Position numbers and translations under genes: made by a program. The notes beneath the pieces were generated by a model. The model worked only from the letters and a program-made list of their open reading frames with translations, was not told where the DNA came from and did not search any database. A stretch of 64,000 bases of DNA from Glandiceps talaboti (Eukaryota; Hemichordata; Enteropneusta; Spengelidae): NCBI RefSeq assembly GCF_964340395.1, contig NC_135567.1, positions 8,630,158 to 8,694,157 on the forward strand, read 5' to 3'. Positions 48,936 through 60,681 of this stretch are shown in pieces; within the stretch, counting starts at the first letter, position 1, and each line of letters starts with the position of its first letter.

Positions 48936-49012
48936 AATTCAATTAAAAACACTTACTTAAGGAGATTTCAGGTTGAGCTCCAGATATCGAAGTTTCATCT
49001 GTTTAATGACAT
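48936..49012 (-). pseudogene. Decayed duplicate of an exon 3' end plus donor
   Basis: Positions 48,936-49,012 repeat the 3' end of exon 49,048-50,209 together with its donor and the following intron bases (plus-strand CTCTAATTCAATTAAAAACA then CTTACTTAAGGAG). The copied exon part has a deletion, so it no longer reads in the parent frame, but the donor is identical. Confidence 0.82.
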
Positions 49013-49047
49013 ACTTAGGGAGCTCTAATTCAATTAAAAACACTTAC

Positions 49048-50209
49048 TTAAGGAGATTCATCAGACAAGGAAACTTCAAGTTGAGCTTCAGACATCCAAG
49101 TCTCATTTGTTTAATGATAGTTCCATCACCAAAGCAATCAAGGCATGTAAATTCTATTCCCTCTCTATCCAACTCATCGGCCAGTGCTTTCTGCACACCA
49201 ATTTTGAACAACTCTCTCAATGTATTCCAGGCATCCATTACTACTTCTTTGTCTAGCACCGTGACAGGTGGGTTGACTTCATCAGACCCTTCATTCACGC
49301 CTTGAGTTCTGCTGGACCCCTTATCCTCCTTATTTTGTAGAATGTGTGACACCTCCTCATCAAGATGATGTTCAGATGGCTCCTCTGCATCTTTAGGGTC
49401 ACTGGCACCCTCAGCATCCTGATTAAGATCACTGGACTCCCTATCTTTCTGGATATTTGGAGCATCCTTTTCTTGATCAACTTCACTACGTATATCTTTT
49501 TTCTCTTTGATTTCTTCTGACTTTTCATTTCCTTGACGTTCACTGACCCCAACGTCTTCCTGAGGCACTTCAGAGGGCCCCTTAAGCTCCTGGTGATGAT
49601 CATCTGACACCCTATCCATCTGTTCATACATCTCATGTTCCTGGAAAGTTCTCTCAAATACGTTATCATTCTGTTGAAGTTTACTGGACCCCTCATCCTT
49701 CTCTCCAAGTCTGTCAGACCCCTTATCTTCCTGGTGATGTCTATCAGTCCCCTTATCTTCCTGGTGATGTCTTTCAGACCCCTTATCTTCCTGGTGATGT
49801 CTATCAGTCCCCTCATCTTCCTGGTGATGTCTATCAGTCCCCTCATCTTCCTGGTGATGTCTTTCAGACCCCTCATCTTTCTGGTGATGTTTATCAGACT
49901 CCTCATCTTCCTGTTTTTCAGACCCCTTATCTTTCTGCTGACTTTTATGAAACCCCTTATCTTCCTTTTGTCTTTCAGACCCTTTATCTTTCTGCTGATG
50001 TTTGCCAGACCCCTCATCTTGCTGTTGTTTATCAGATCCCTCATCTTTCTGTTGACATTCATCAGACTCCTTACTTTCATGTTTAAGTTCATGGGACATT
50101 TTGTCGTCTTCATTTTGCTGATTAATGATAAGTTGCTTATCTATGTTATTAAGACATTCTTGAAGGGAATCTTTGTCTAAATCAAGATCACAGATCAATT
50201 CAGCTCGAT
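49048..50209 (-). CDS. Exon: acidic repeat-rich region with 10-residue repeats
   Basis: Residues about 353-740. The acceptor TGTCTCTTGTAG is phase 1; the donor CTTAA/GTAAGT is phase 2. It starts RAELICDLDLDKDSLQECL, then about 14 imperfect 10-residue repeats such as HHQEDEGTDR and QQKDKGSERQ (coding minisatellite of 30 bp at about 49,670-50,085), a further Glu/Asp-rich stretch, and a folded-looking end VVMDAWNTLRELFKIGVQKA. The repeat is highly charged and probably extended or coiled. Overlapping 272- and 181-residue frames in this region are shadows of the 30-bp periodicity. Confidence 0.85.
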
Positions 50210-50279
50210 CTACAAGAGACACAAAAGGAACTTACTGTATACAATGCCTTGACTCAGTGCACATGAACAGTAGATCTCT

Positions 50280-53200
50280 TCCAGAAGCCAGTGATGGGCT
50301 AAGTTGGTGTTAACATAGGACTGGTGTAGACATTAACCCTTCCAGTTGCTAACACATACTGGTGAGGTGTTAGTGCCAGCCTAGTGTTAGCACTAAGCTA
50401 GTCTGGTGTTACCATAGGACTGGTGTAGGCATTAACCCTTCCAGTTGCTAACACATACTGGTGAGGTGTTAGTGTCAGCCTAGTGTTAGCACTGAGCTAG
50501 TCTGGTGTTAACATAGGACTGGTACAGACATTAACCCTTCCAGTTGCTAACATATACTGGTGAGGTGTTGGCGTCAGTCTAGTGTTAGCACTGAGCTAGT
50601 CTGATGTTATCATAGGACTGGTGTAGACATTAACCCTTCCAGTTGCTAACACATACTGGTGAGGTGTTAGTGCCAGCCTAGTGATAGCACTGAACTAGTC
50701 TGGTGTTAACATAGGACTGGTGTAGACATTAACCCTTCCAGTTGCTGACACATACTGGTGAGGTGTAAGTCAGTGCCAGCCTAGTGTTGGCACTAAGCTA
50801 GTCTGGTGTTAACATAGGACTGGTACAGACATTAACCCTTCCAGTTGCTGACACATACTGGTGAGGTGTAAGTCAGTGCCAGCCTAGTGTTGGCACTAAG
50901 CTAGTCTGGTGTTAACATAGGACTGGTACAGACATTAACCCTTCCAGTTGCTAACACATACTGGTGAGGTGTAAGTCAGTGCCAGCCTAGTGTTGGCACT
51001 GAGCTAGTCTGGTGTTAACATAGGACTGGTACAGACATTAACCCTTCCAGTTGCTAACACATACTGGTGAGGTGTTAGTGTCAGCCTAGTGTTAGCACTA
51101 AGCTAGTCTGATGTCAACATAGGACTGGTACAGACATTAACCCTTCCAGTTGCTAACACATACTGGTGAGGTGTTAGTGTCAGCCTAGTGTTAGCACTAA
51201 GCTAGTCTGATGTCAACATAGGACTGGTACAGACATTAACCCTTCCAGTTGCTAACACATACTGGTGAGGTGTTAGTGTCAGCCTAGTGTTAGCACTGAG
51301 CTAGTCTGGTGTTAACATAGGACTGGTGTAGGCATGAACCCTTCCAGTTGCTAACACATACTAGTGAGGTGTTAGTGCCAGCCTACGTGTTAGCACTAAG
51401 CTAGTCTGGTGTTAACATAGGACTGGTATAGACATTAACCCTACCAGTTGCTACCACATACTGGTGAGGTGTTAGTGTCAGCCTAGTGTTAGCACTGAGT
51501 TAGACTGGTGTTAACATAAGACTGGTGCAGACATTAACCCTACCAGTTGCTAACACATACTGGTGAGGTGTAAGTCAGTGCCAGCCTAGTGTTGGCACTG
51601 AGCTAGTCTGAAGTTAACATAGGACTGGTACAGACATTAACCCTACCAGTTGCTAACACATACTGGTGGGGTGTTAGTGCCAGCCTAGTGTTAGCACTGA
51701 GCTAGTCTGGTGTTACCATAGGACTGGTGTAGACATCAACCCTTCCAGTTGCTAACACATACGGGTGAGGTGTTCGGGTCAGCCTAGTGTTAGCACTGAG
51801 TTAGTCTGGTGTTAACGTAGGACTGGTGCAGACATCAACCCTTCCAGTTGCTAACACATACTGGTGAGGTGTTAGTGTCAGCCTAGTGTCAGCCTAGTGT
51901 CAGCACTGAGCTAGTCTGATGTTAACATAGGACTGGTATAGACATTAACCCTTCCAGTTGCTAACACATACTAGTGAGGTGTTAGTGCCAGCCTACGTGT
52001 TAGCACTAAGCTAGTTTGGTGTTAACATAGGACTGGTATAGACATTAACCCTACCAGTTGCTAACACATACTGGTGAGGTGTTAGTGTCAGCCTAGTGTT
52101 AGCACTGAGTTAGTCTGGTGTTACCATAGGACTGGTGTAGACATTAACTCTTCAAGTTGCTAACACATACTGGTGAGGTGTTAGTGTCAGCCTAGTGTTA
52201 GCACTGAGCTAGTCTGATGTTAACATAGGACTGGTATAGACATTAACCCTACCAGTTGCTAACACATACTGGTGAGGTGTTAGTGTCAGCCTAGTGTTAG
52301 CACTGAGCTAGTCTGGTGTTAACATAGGACTGGTGTAGGCATTAACCCTTCCAGTTGTTAACACATACTGGTGAGGTGTTAGTGTAAGCCTAGTGTCAGC
52401 ACTGAGCTAGTCTGGTGTTAACATATGACTGGTGCAGACATTAACCCTTCCTGTTGCTAACACATACTGGTGAGGTGTTAGTGTAAGCCCATAGTGTTAG
52501 CACTGAGCTAGTCTGGTATTAACATAGGACTGGTACAGACATTAACCCTTCCAGTTACTAACACATACTGGTGAGGTGTTAGTGTCAGCCTAGTGTCAGC
52601 ACTGAGCTAGTCTGGTGTTAACATAAGACTGGTGCAGACATTAACCCTTCCAGTTGCTAACACATACTGGTGAGGTGTTAGTGTCAGCCTAGTGTTAGCA
52701 CTGAGTTATTCTGGTGTTAACATAGGACTGGTACAGACATTAACCCTTCCAGTTGCTAACACATGCTGGTGAGGTGTTAGTGTAAGCCTAGTGTTAGCAC
52801 TGAGCTAGTCTGGTGTTAACATAAGACTGGTGCAGACATTAACCCTTCCAGTTGCTAACATATACTGGTGAGGTGTTAGTGTCAGCCTAGTGTTAGCACT
52901 GAGCTAGTCTGGTGTTAACATAGGACTGGTACAGGCATTAACCCTTACATTGCTAACACATACTGGTGAGGTGTTAGTGTAAGCCTAGTGTCAGCACTGA
53001 GCTAGTCTGGTGGTATAACATAGGACTGGTGTAGGTATTAACCCTTCCAGTTGCTAACACATACTGGTGAAGTGTTAGTGTCAGCCTAGTGTTAGCACTG
53101 AGCTAGTCTGGTGTTAACATAGGACTGGTACAGACATTAACCCTACCAGTTGCTAACACATGCTGGTGAAGTGTTAGTGCCAGCCTAGTGTTAGCACTGC

Positions 53201-54705
53201 ATGAGCTAGTCTGGTGTTAACATAGGACTGGTATAGACATTAACCCTTCCAGTTGCTAACACATACTAGTGAGGTGTTAGTGCCAGCCTACGTGTTAGCA
53301 CTAAGCTAGTTTGGTGTTAACATAGGACTGGTATAGACATTAACCCTACCAGTTGCTAACACATACTGGTGAGGTGTTAGTGTCAGCCTAGTGTTAGCAC
53401 TGAGTTAGTCTGGTGTTACCATAGGACTGGTGTAGACATTAACTCTTCAAGTTGCTAACACATACTGGTGAGGTGTTAGTGTCAGCCTAGTGTTAGCACT
53501 GAGCTAGTCTGATGTTAACATAGGACTGGTATAGACATTAACCCTACCAGTTGCTAACACATACTGGTGAGGTGTTAGTGTCAGCCTAGTGTTAGCACTG
53601 AGCTAGTCTGGTGTTAACATAGGACTGGTGTAGGCATTAACCCTTCCAGTTGTTAACACATACTGGTGAGGTGTTAGTGTAAGCCTAGTGTCAGCACTGA
53701 GCTAGTCTGGTGTTAACATATGACTGGTGCAGACATTAACCCTTCCTGTTGCTAACACATACTGGTGAGGTGTTAGTGTAAGCCCATAGTGTTAGCACTG
53801 AGCTAGTCTGGTATTAACATAGGACTGGTACAGACATTAACCCTTCCAGTTACTAACACATACTGGTGAGGTGTTAGTGTCAGCCTAGTGTCAGCACTGA
53901 GCTAGTCTGGTGTTAACATAAGACTGGTGCAGACATTAACCCTTCCAGTTGCTAACACATACTGGTGAGGTGTTAGTGTCAGCCTAGTGTTAGCACTGAG
54001 TTATTCTGGTGTTAACATAGGACTGGTACAGACATTAACCCTTCCAGTTGCTAACACATGCTGGTGAGGTGTTAGTGTAAGCCTAGTGTTAGCACTGAGC
54101 TAGTCTGGTGTTAACATAAGACTGGTGCAGACATTAACCCTTCCAGTTGCTAACATATACTGGTGAGGTGTTAGTGTCAGCCTAGTGTTAGCACTGAGCT
54201 AGTCTGGTGTTAACATAGGACTGGTACAGGCATTAACCCTTACATTGCTAACACATACTGGTGAGGTGTTAGTGTAAGCCTAGTGTCAGCACTGAGCTAG
54301 TCTGGTGGTATAACATAGGACTGGTGTAGGTATTAACCCTTCCAGTTGCTAACACATACTGGTGAAGTGTTAGTGTCAGCCTAGTGTTAGCACTGAGCTA
54401 GTCTGGTGTTAACATAGGACTGGTACAGACATTAACCCTACCAGTTGCTAACACATGCTGGTGAAGTGTTAGTGCCAGCCTAGTGTTAGCACTGCATGAG
54501 CTAGTCTGGTGTTAACATAGGACTGGTACAGGCATTAACCCTTCCAGTTGCTAACACATACTGGTGAGGTGTTAGTGTCAGCCTAGTGTTAGCACTGAGC
54601 TAGTCTGGTGTTAACATAGGACTGGTACAGACATTAACCCTTCCAGTTGCTAACACATACTGGTGAGGTGTTACCAGCCTAGTGTTAGCAAAGAGTTAGC
54701 CTGCA
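50280..54705. repeat. About 99.6-bp tandem array with higher-order structure
   Basis: About 44 units of 97-103 bp including AACATAGGACTGGTACAGAC, ATTAACCCTTCCAGTTGCTA and TAGTGTTAGCACTGAGCTAG. Rare variants (the 'actgcatgag' insertion at 53,196 and 54,491; 'tggtataaca' at 53,011 and 54,306; 'cctacgtg' at 51,990 and 53,285) recur at exactly 1,295 bp, so a 13-unit block was duplicated. It fills the intron between exons 49,048 and 54,881. Confidence 0.97.
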
Positions 54706-54880
54706 GTTAACATCGGTTTGGTGTTGGCACGTATCCTTTCAGGAGCTAACATATATACTGCCTTCGTGCAGGCTAAACATACAGTCATGTATGTGTCAGA
54801 GTACTCGGTTAGTCAGATGCCAGCCAAATCACAAAGTTATTCTTGAGTCAAAATTGTACTACTCTAACTAGAAAACTTAC

Positions 54881-55937
54881 GCAATCTCTTCAAGGCCATG
54901 GTCTGTGACTTCCTTCTCAGCGTAGACATAATATCCAGCAAAACTTTCGTCACCTTATCTGCCCACTCATCACAGAGTGTATTAACAATGCATGTTTCCT
55001 TGTGATGCGTAAAGCACGTTGCGATGCGATCTGTTAACGGTGGAGCAACTTGACCGCGTCTGATCCTTGGTAAATGAGACAGCATTGAGTCCAGATCGTC
55101 AAATCCGTGGCACGCTGCTGTGATGAAAATAAAGCTATTCTGGAGATGTTGCAGCAGTTCTATTCGAGAAGGTGGACTATCAATCGTTGGTAGTACGTGT
55201 ATCGATTGCATACGTTCAATGAAATCATTCAGGAATGTATAATCAGGTTCGGCGGGCGCATCAACCGATTCGGCTTCATAGTAGAGTTCAGTCAGGGAAT
55301 TAACCATCGTTTCGATAGAAACAATGATGCTATCACATCCGCACATTTTGGGTGCGTCTTCTTTCTTTTTTGTGCTATCTTTTTGGGTACTTGTCCCAGG
55401 TTTGGGTTCATCATCTTGTTTCTTCGATGTTGAGTCATCTTCAGACCGTGAGTCATCATCATCTGTAGAACTATCTGAATTACTTTTCTTCTTAGAGTTG
55501 TCATCATTATTCTCGCTTCCGACAGGAGATGTAGACGATGTCGTCATTCTATCACTCTCTTGTTGTGGTTCTTTCACTTTCTTTCTGACTTTCCCTGATT
55601 TTATTCTTTTAGCTCTCCTCTCCTTCTTCAGCGTACGTATAACTTTCTCCAGTAACACATGCTGTCCAAGTTTCAAGTGCAAGTTTATCACATCGTCCTC
55701 AGTAAGCCGTGACAATGCGTTCAAGTCATCCAGATTTCTGTCGACAAGAATTTGTATAGTTTCTGGCTTAATTAACGGGTTACTACTCATGCATAGTTTG
55801 AAGGCTTCTTTACTGTTTTCCATCTTGTCAAGCAGTTGTTGTAACAACTTTGATTCTATTTTTGAGAGATATTCTTCAGGTACATTAAAAATGACCAGAT
55901 AAAGACAACCATCATGTGACCTCAATAAGTTCCATTC
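54881..55937 (-). CDS. Exon: SAM-like region and helical segment
   Basis: First confirmed coding exon; the acceptor (T-run then ACAG) is phase 0 and the donor TTGC/GTAAGT is phase 1. Residues 1-26 read EWNLLRSHDGCLYLVIFNVP. Residues about 54-107 (PLIKPETIQILVDRNLDDLN, then LTEDDVINLHLKLGQHVLLE) resemble the helix pattern of a SAM domain, including the LG-H ending. A Ser/Asp/Lys-rich linker follows, then a helical stretch starting CGCDSIIVSIETMVNSLTEL and ending TMALKRL. SAM assignment is by pattern only; a death-fold or other helical bundle is possible. Confidence 0.8.
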
Positions 55938-56874
55938 CTGTAAAAAAAAAATACAGAGACATCGAATTCCATCATTTCATGATCTATTGATTGGCTGAAT
56001 TATAGATATCGTTCCTAACTTCTTACAAATACAAGTATCAGGGCCTTGAAACACTAGTTACTACTATTAGTTGGTTGTCATAGAAATGGTCAGTTATTAT
56101 GCAAATTAAAAAAAGAAATGTTTCTGATAACCGCGATCAATCCTAATTTAAACTGCCGACCCTAAACATTGTTTAAAATAAAAAAGCTATGAAATTCTTG
56201 TCTTCTTGACCTTCATGTATGTCTGTTTTCTTTTCTCCAGTGATGTCTTTACAAACTCTCACAGAATGAGTATTTTGAGGAACATTTCGCTTGGTTTTGG
56301 GTCGAAGCAATATTTTTCAAGATAAACAAAATCCTGATCTAACTACAATGTACCTTATTCTCTCAGGCCATGTTATCGAAAACACATAATTGTGTTTTTT
56401 TTCGCCTTCTATTTGCTTCAATGTAATCAAACTGTTCTAGCATAATTATGTTATTTGACAACTTTCCCTACAGAAGGGTAGTCCATTCCCCATGACATTC
56501 ACAAGCCATTAACGGTCCAAGTGCAACAAACCCGCGGGCTTGCCTGACGAAAACGGGTGTCATAAAAGTTGTTTGCATCTCTAAAGCTGTTTGTAGTGTT
56601 ACTTATAATAGCCTAATAAATTGATAACAACTGATATAAGACGGAGATAAGGTTGGCCTCAATTGACCCACTCCTTAGAAATGATCTTACGCTGTGAACT
56701 ACACTGTTTACTTGTGTTATGTAAGAGCCCATCATCACATGTGTAAATATTGGTACTCTTTGATAACAAGTGGACTTGCTTCTTTAATGGCTTGTCCCAG
56801 TAATGCTTCAAGGGATGTGCTCAAGTCTTTGATTGCAGTCAGTGTCATTGTATACAATCTACCAAAGTATATAT
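55938..56874 (-). other. Intron segment, contains dispersed repeat copy 2
   Basis: AT-rich sequence with the dispersed repeat at 56,510-56,830 (partner 44,040-44,360). I found no phase-0 exon here that could supply the missing N-terminus. Confidence 0.5.
56510..56830 (+). repeat. Dispersed repeat, copy 2
   Basis: Partner of 44,040-44,360 in the same orientation; shares GGGTGTCATAAAA, TTGTTTGCATCTCTAAAGCT and TTGATAACAACTGATAT, then diverges and regains similarity at 'tgtgttatgtaa'. Confidence 0.75.
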
Positions 56875-58880
56875 TTAGTGTTTTTACTACATGGTTTTAG
56901 AAACCTGGTAACACAGAGGGTGAAATCTGGTAAAATTGACAGTTTCCAATACATTCAGTGTTTTTACTAAGGTTTTAGAACCCTGGTAACAGAGATAGTG
57001 AAATCTGGTAAAATTTACAGTTTCCTATACATTCAGTGTTTTTACTAAGGTTTTATAACCCTGGTAACAGAGAGGGTGAAATCTGGTAAAATTGACAGTT
57101 TCCTATACATTCAGTGTTTTTACTAAGGTTTTAGAACCCTGGTAACAGAGATAGTGAAATCTGGTAAAATTTACAGTTTCCTATACATTCAGTGTTTTTA
57201 CTAAGGTTTTAGAACCCTGGTACCAGAGAGGGTGAAATGTGGTAAAATTTACAGTTTCCTATACATTCAGTGTTTTTATACTAAGGATTTAGAACCCTGG
57301 TAACAGAGATAGTGAAATGTGGTAAAATTTACAGTTTCCTATACATTCAGTGTTTTTACTAAGATTTTAGAACCCTGGTATCTGAGAGGGTGAGATCTGG
57401 TAAAATTTACAGTTTCCTATACATTCAGTGTTTTTACTAAGGTTTTAGAACCCTGGTAACAGAGAGGGTGAAATGTGGTAAAATTTACAGTTTCCTATAC
57501 ATTCAGTGTTTTTACTAAGGTTTTAGAACCCTGGTAACAGAGAGGGTGAAATCTGGTAAAATTTACAGTTTCCTATACATTCAGTGTTTTTACTAAGGTT
57601 TTAGAACCCTGGTAACAGAGAGGGTGAAATCTGGTAAAATTGACATTTTCCTATACATTCAGTGTTTTTACTAAGGTTTTAGAACCCTGGTAACAGAGAG
57701 GGTGAAATCTGGTAAAATTTACAGTTTCCTATACATTCAGTGTTTTTACTAAGGTTTTAGAACCCTGGTAACAGAGAGGGTGAAATCTGGTAAAATTGAC
57801 ATTTTCCTATACATTCAGTGTTTTTACTAAGGTTTTAGAACCCTGGTAACAGAGATAGTGAAATCTGGTAAAATTTACAGTTTCCTATACATTCAGTGTT
57901 TTTACTAAGGTTTTAGAACCCTGGTACCAGAGAGGGTGAAATCTGGTAAAATTGACAGTTTCCTATACATTTAGTGTTTTTACTAAGGTTTTAGAACCCT
58001 GGTAACAGAGAGGGTGAAATCTGGTAAAATTTACAGTTTCCTATACATTCAGTGTTTTTACTAAGGTTTTAGAACCCTGGTAACAGAGAGGGTGAAATCT
58101 GGTAAAATTGACAGTTTCCTATACATTCAGTGTTTTTACTAAGGTTTTAGAACCCTGGTAACAGAGAGGGTGAAATCTGGTAAAATTTACAGTTTCCTAT
58201 ACATTCAGTGTTTTTACTAAGGTTTTAGAACCATGGTAACAGAGAGGGTGAAATCTGGTAAAATTGACATTTTCCTATACATTCGGTGTTTTTACTAAGA
58301 TTTTAGAACCCTGGTAACAGAGAGGATGAAATCTGGTAAAATTGACAGTTTCCTATACATTCAGTGTTTTTACTAAGGTTTTAGAACCATGGTAACAGAG
58401 AGGGTGAAATCTGGTAAAAGTTACAGTTTCCTATACATTCAGTGTTTTTACTAAGGTTTTAGAACCCTGGTAACAGCTAGAGAGGGTGAAATCTTGTAAA
58501 ATTTACAGTTTCCTATACATTGTGTTTTTACTATGGTTTTAGAACCCCGGTTAACAGAGAGGGTGAAATCTGGTAAAATTGACAGTTTCCTATACATTCA
58601 GTGTTTTTACTAAGGTTTTAGAACCCTGGTAACAGAGAGGGTGAAATCTGGTAAAATTGACAGTTTCCAATACATTCAGTGTTTTTACTAACGTTTTAGA
58701 ACCCTGGTAACAGAGAGGGTGAAATCTTGTAAAATTTACAGTTTCCTATACATTTGTGTTTTTACTAAGGTTTTATAACCCTGGTAACAGAGAGGGTGAA
58801 ATCTGGTAAAATTTACAGTTTCCTATACATTCACTGTTTTTTATACTAAGGATTTAGAACCCTGGTAACTGAGAGGGTGA
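56875..58880. repeat. 78-bp tandem array, locus 2
   Basis: About 26 units of the same 78-bp family as 41,240-42,290, in the same orientation. Indel-bearing units are at 57,280, 58,478 and 58,840. The same sense-strand 3'-splice-site-like segment is present in each unit. Confidence 0.96.
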
Positions 58881-58922
58881 AAACTTGTAATCAAAAATAT
58901 TCCCTTTACTACATGCATGTCA

Positions 58923-59628
58923 TAGGCACTTATTTCCCAAGATATATATCAGAATATGTTTCTATCAGAATACAAGAAAATATCGATAATATTGACGTGT
59001 TTAGCCAATTATACGAAAGAGGTAAAATAAGATTTGTTTCTGTGATCGAGCAAGTCCACTCACAGTGAGGATCACTTTCACAGAAACATGCATTATTTTT
59101 TATATATATCTTGATTTCTCACAAATCATGGCCAAACAGGGAAGGAAGTCTTTTGGCTTTTATATATATAACCCCTCAATGTCTATTGTTACTGTCAAGT
59201 CTTATTTCAAAATCCAGCACAGATCCAGTTTGAATAAGATGTTTCAGGTAGCTTGTTCCATTCAAATATGATATGTTGAGTAAAGAAGAATTTCCTGCAG
59301 TCCAGTCGAAAGTTTGATTTTGTCAGTTTAAGTGAACGTCCTCTTGTTCTGTGATGTTGACTAAGTGTGAACAGTTTATCTGCTGTAACTTTGTCAATTC
59401 CTTTGATGAACCTAATTACTTGGGACACAAACAACTGTTCTTAGTTGTCTGTGCTTGGGATAGGATCACCCCTTGCTCTTCGGTCTTTCAATGTTGTCAA
59501 TTTCAGTACTTTTAGTCTGGTTTCATATAGTTATAAAGTTGGCTAAACATGTCAATATTTTCAATATTTTATTGTATTCTGATAGAAACATATTCTGATA
59601 CATATCTTGGGAAACAAGTGCCTGCGAT
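58923..59628. mobile_element. Inverted repeat flanking a retrotransposon remnant
   Basis: The arm at 58,923-59,010 (GGCACTTATTTCCCAAGATA, then CAGAATATGTTTCTATCAGA) recurs in reverse complement at about 59,540-59,628. The arms of about 88 bp are roughly 85-90% alike by eye. They enclose about 530 bp that includes the reverse-transcriptase tail at 59,207-59,525. Confidence 0.75.
59207..59525 (-). mobile_element. Non-LTR retrotransposon ORF2 C-terminal remnant
   Basis: Minus-strand translation in two adjoining frames gives RLKVLKLTTLKDRRARGD, then VIRFIKGIDKVTADKLFTLS, RTRGRSLKLTKSNFRLDCRK and FFFTQHIIFEWNKLPE, the conserved C-terminal block of reverse-transcriptase ORF2 in jockey/CR1-like elements. 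A frameshift near 59,440 and stops in the flanks show it is dead. A different lineage from the remnant at 15.8 kb. Confidence 0.82.
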
Positions 59629-59829
59629 GCGTGTACAGTTTCCCACACATACCCACTGGCATTGCATGCTCCACCATGATGTAACTGAGGCCATGAGCTA
59701 CAGTACTTAAGATGGGGTAGGGGTTGGGAGGGGTGATATCTGGTAAAATGTGAAGGGCCTCGGAAAATGGCATACATATCAACTCATTGTCAAGACCTGT
59801 TCCACAATGTTTTGTGTCAGCCAGCATGC

Positions 59830-59843
59830 TACTACTACTAGTA

Positions 59844-59905
<62 letters not shown>

Positions 59906-60040
59906 CACCACCACCACCACCACCACCACCACCACTACTACCACTAATATACTACTACTACTAGTAGTAACTACTACTGCTACTGCTACTGCTACTGCTG
60001 CTGCTGCTACTGCTGCTACTGCTACTACTACTATTACTAT

Positions 60041-60106
<66 letters not shown>

Positions 60107-60107
60107 A
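59830..60107. repeat. (CTA)n/(CCA)n/(CTG)n compound microsatellite
   Basis: Trinucleotide block of CTA, CAC/ACC and CTG repeats. Open frames of poly-Thr, poly-Tyr or poly-Val in all six frames are artefacts. Confidence 0.97.
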
Positions 60108-60327
60108 TAGCAGAGAGCAAAGTCCATCGTTATCAAAACTCCTTGCTAAATTTAACGTTCACATTATCAGTTCAAATTAAAATCAATTAAAATTGCCAAA
60201 AAATGTTGTGTTATAATTCACATGGGCTGGGTCTGAACATGGTCTGAATTACTTTAATTAATAATATGTACAAGTTTCTCCGACATTTCGATATTTTGGA
60301 CATATTTTCATGAAGTCCTACCCTCGC

Positions 60328-60346
60328 AAAATGGCGTCCATCGTAA
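60328..60346. promoter_or_regulatory. YY1-like element
   Basis: CGCAAAATGGCGTCCATC at 60,329-60,346 matches the AAnATGGCG YY1 consensus. YY1 sites often sit close to transcription starts. It lies about 350 bp downstream of the candidate 5' exon of the minus-strand gene. Motif match only. Confidence 0.3.
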
Positions 60347-60681
60347 AATCCCAATCGTAAATATTGGACCTACGACCTGAACACAGACACCGTGGTGTGT
60401 GAGCATCGGGTATAAGACTTTTAGTCCGTTCTCCGTTCATGAGTACTTCGAATAACATAACGGTATACCCAAAGTGTGTTGAGGTTTGCCGAAGCTCAAA
60501 TTCAGCGACAAAGGGTGTGCGTTTGTCACTTTTCAGATGTTGTCAAAACCCTAGAGATACAAAAGCCCACATATGTACACGACACACTGTGTGGTTCATC
60601 GTACGTACGTACGTGTCCAATATAAGCACACACATACGGACACAAAAATCGATTGAAAAAAATGTCTGTAAAAAATCTTAC

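Noticed and set aside
49295-50180. 272- and 181-residue alternative frames across the coding minisatellite
   Set aside because: Shadow frames of the 30-bp periodic exon; the frame kept is the only one that fits both neighbouring exon phases and contains ordered segments at its ends.
59561-60136. Poly-Val, poly-Thr and poly-Tyr frames
   Set aside because: Trinucleotide microsatellite translations.
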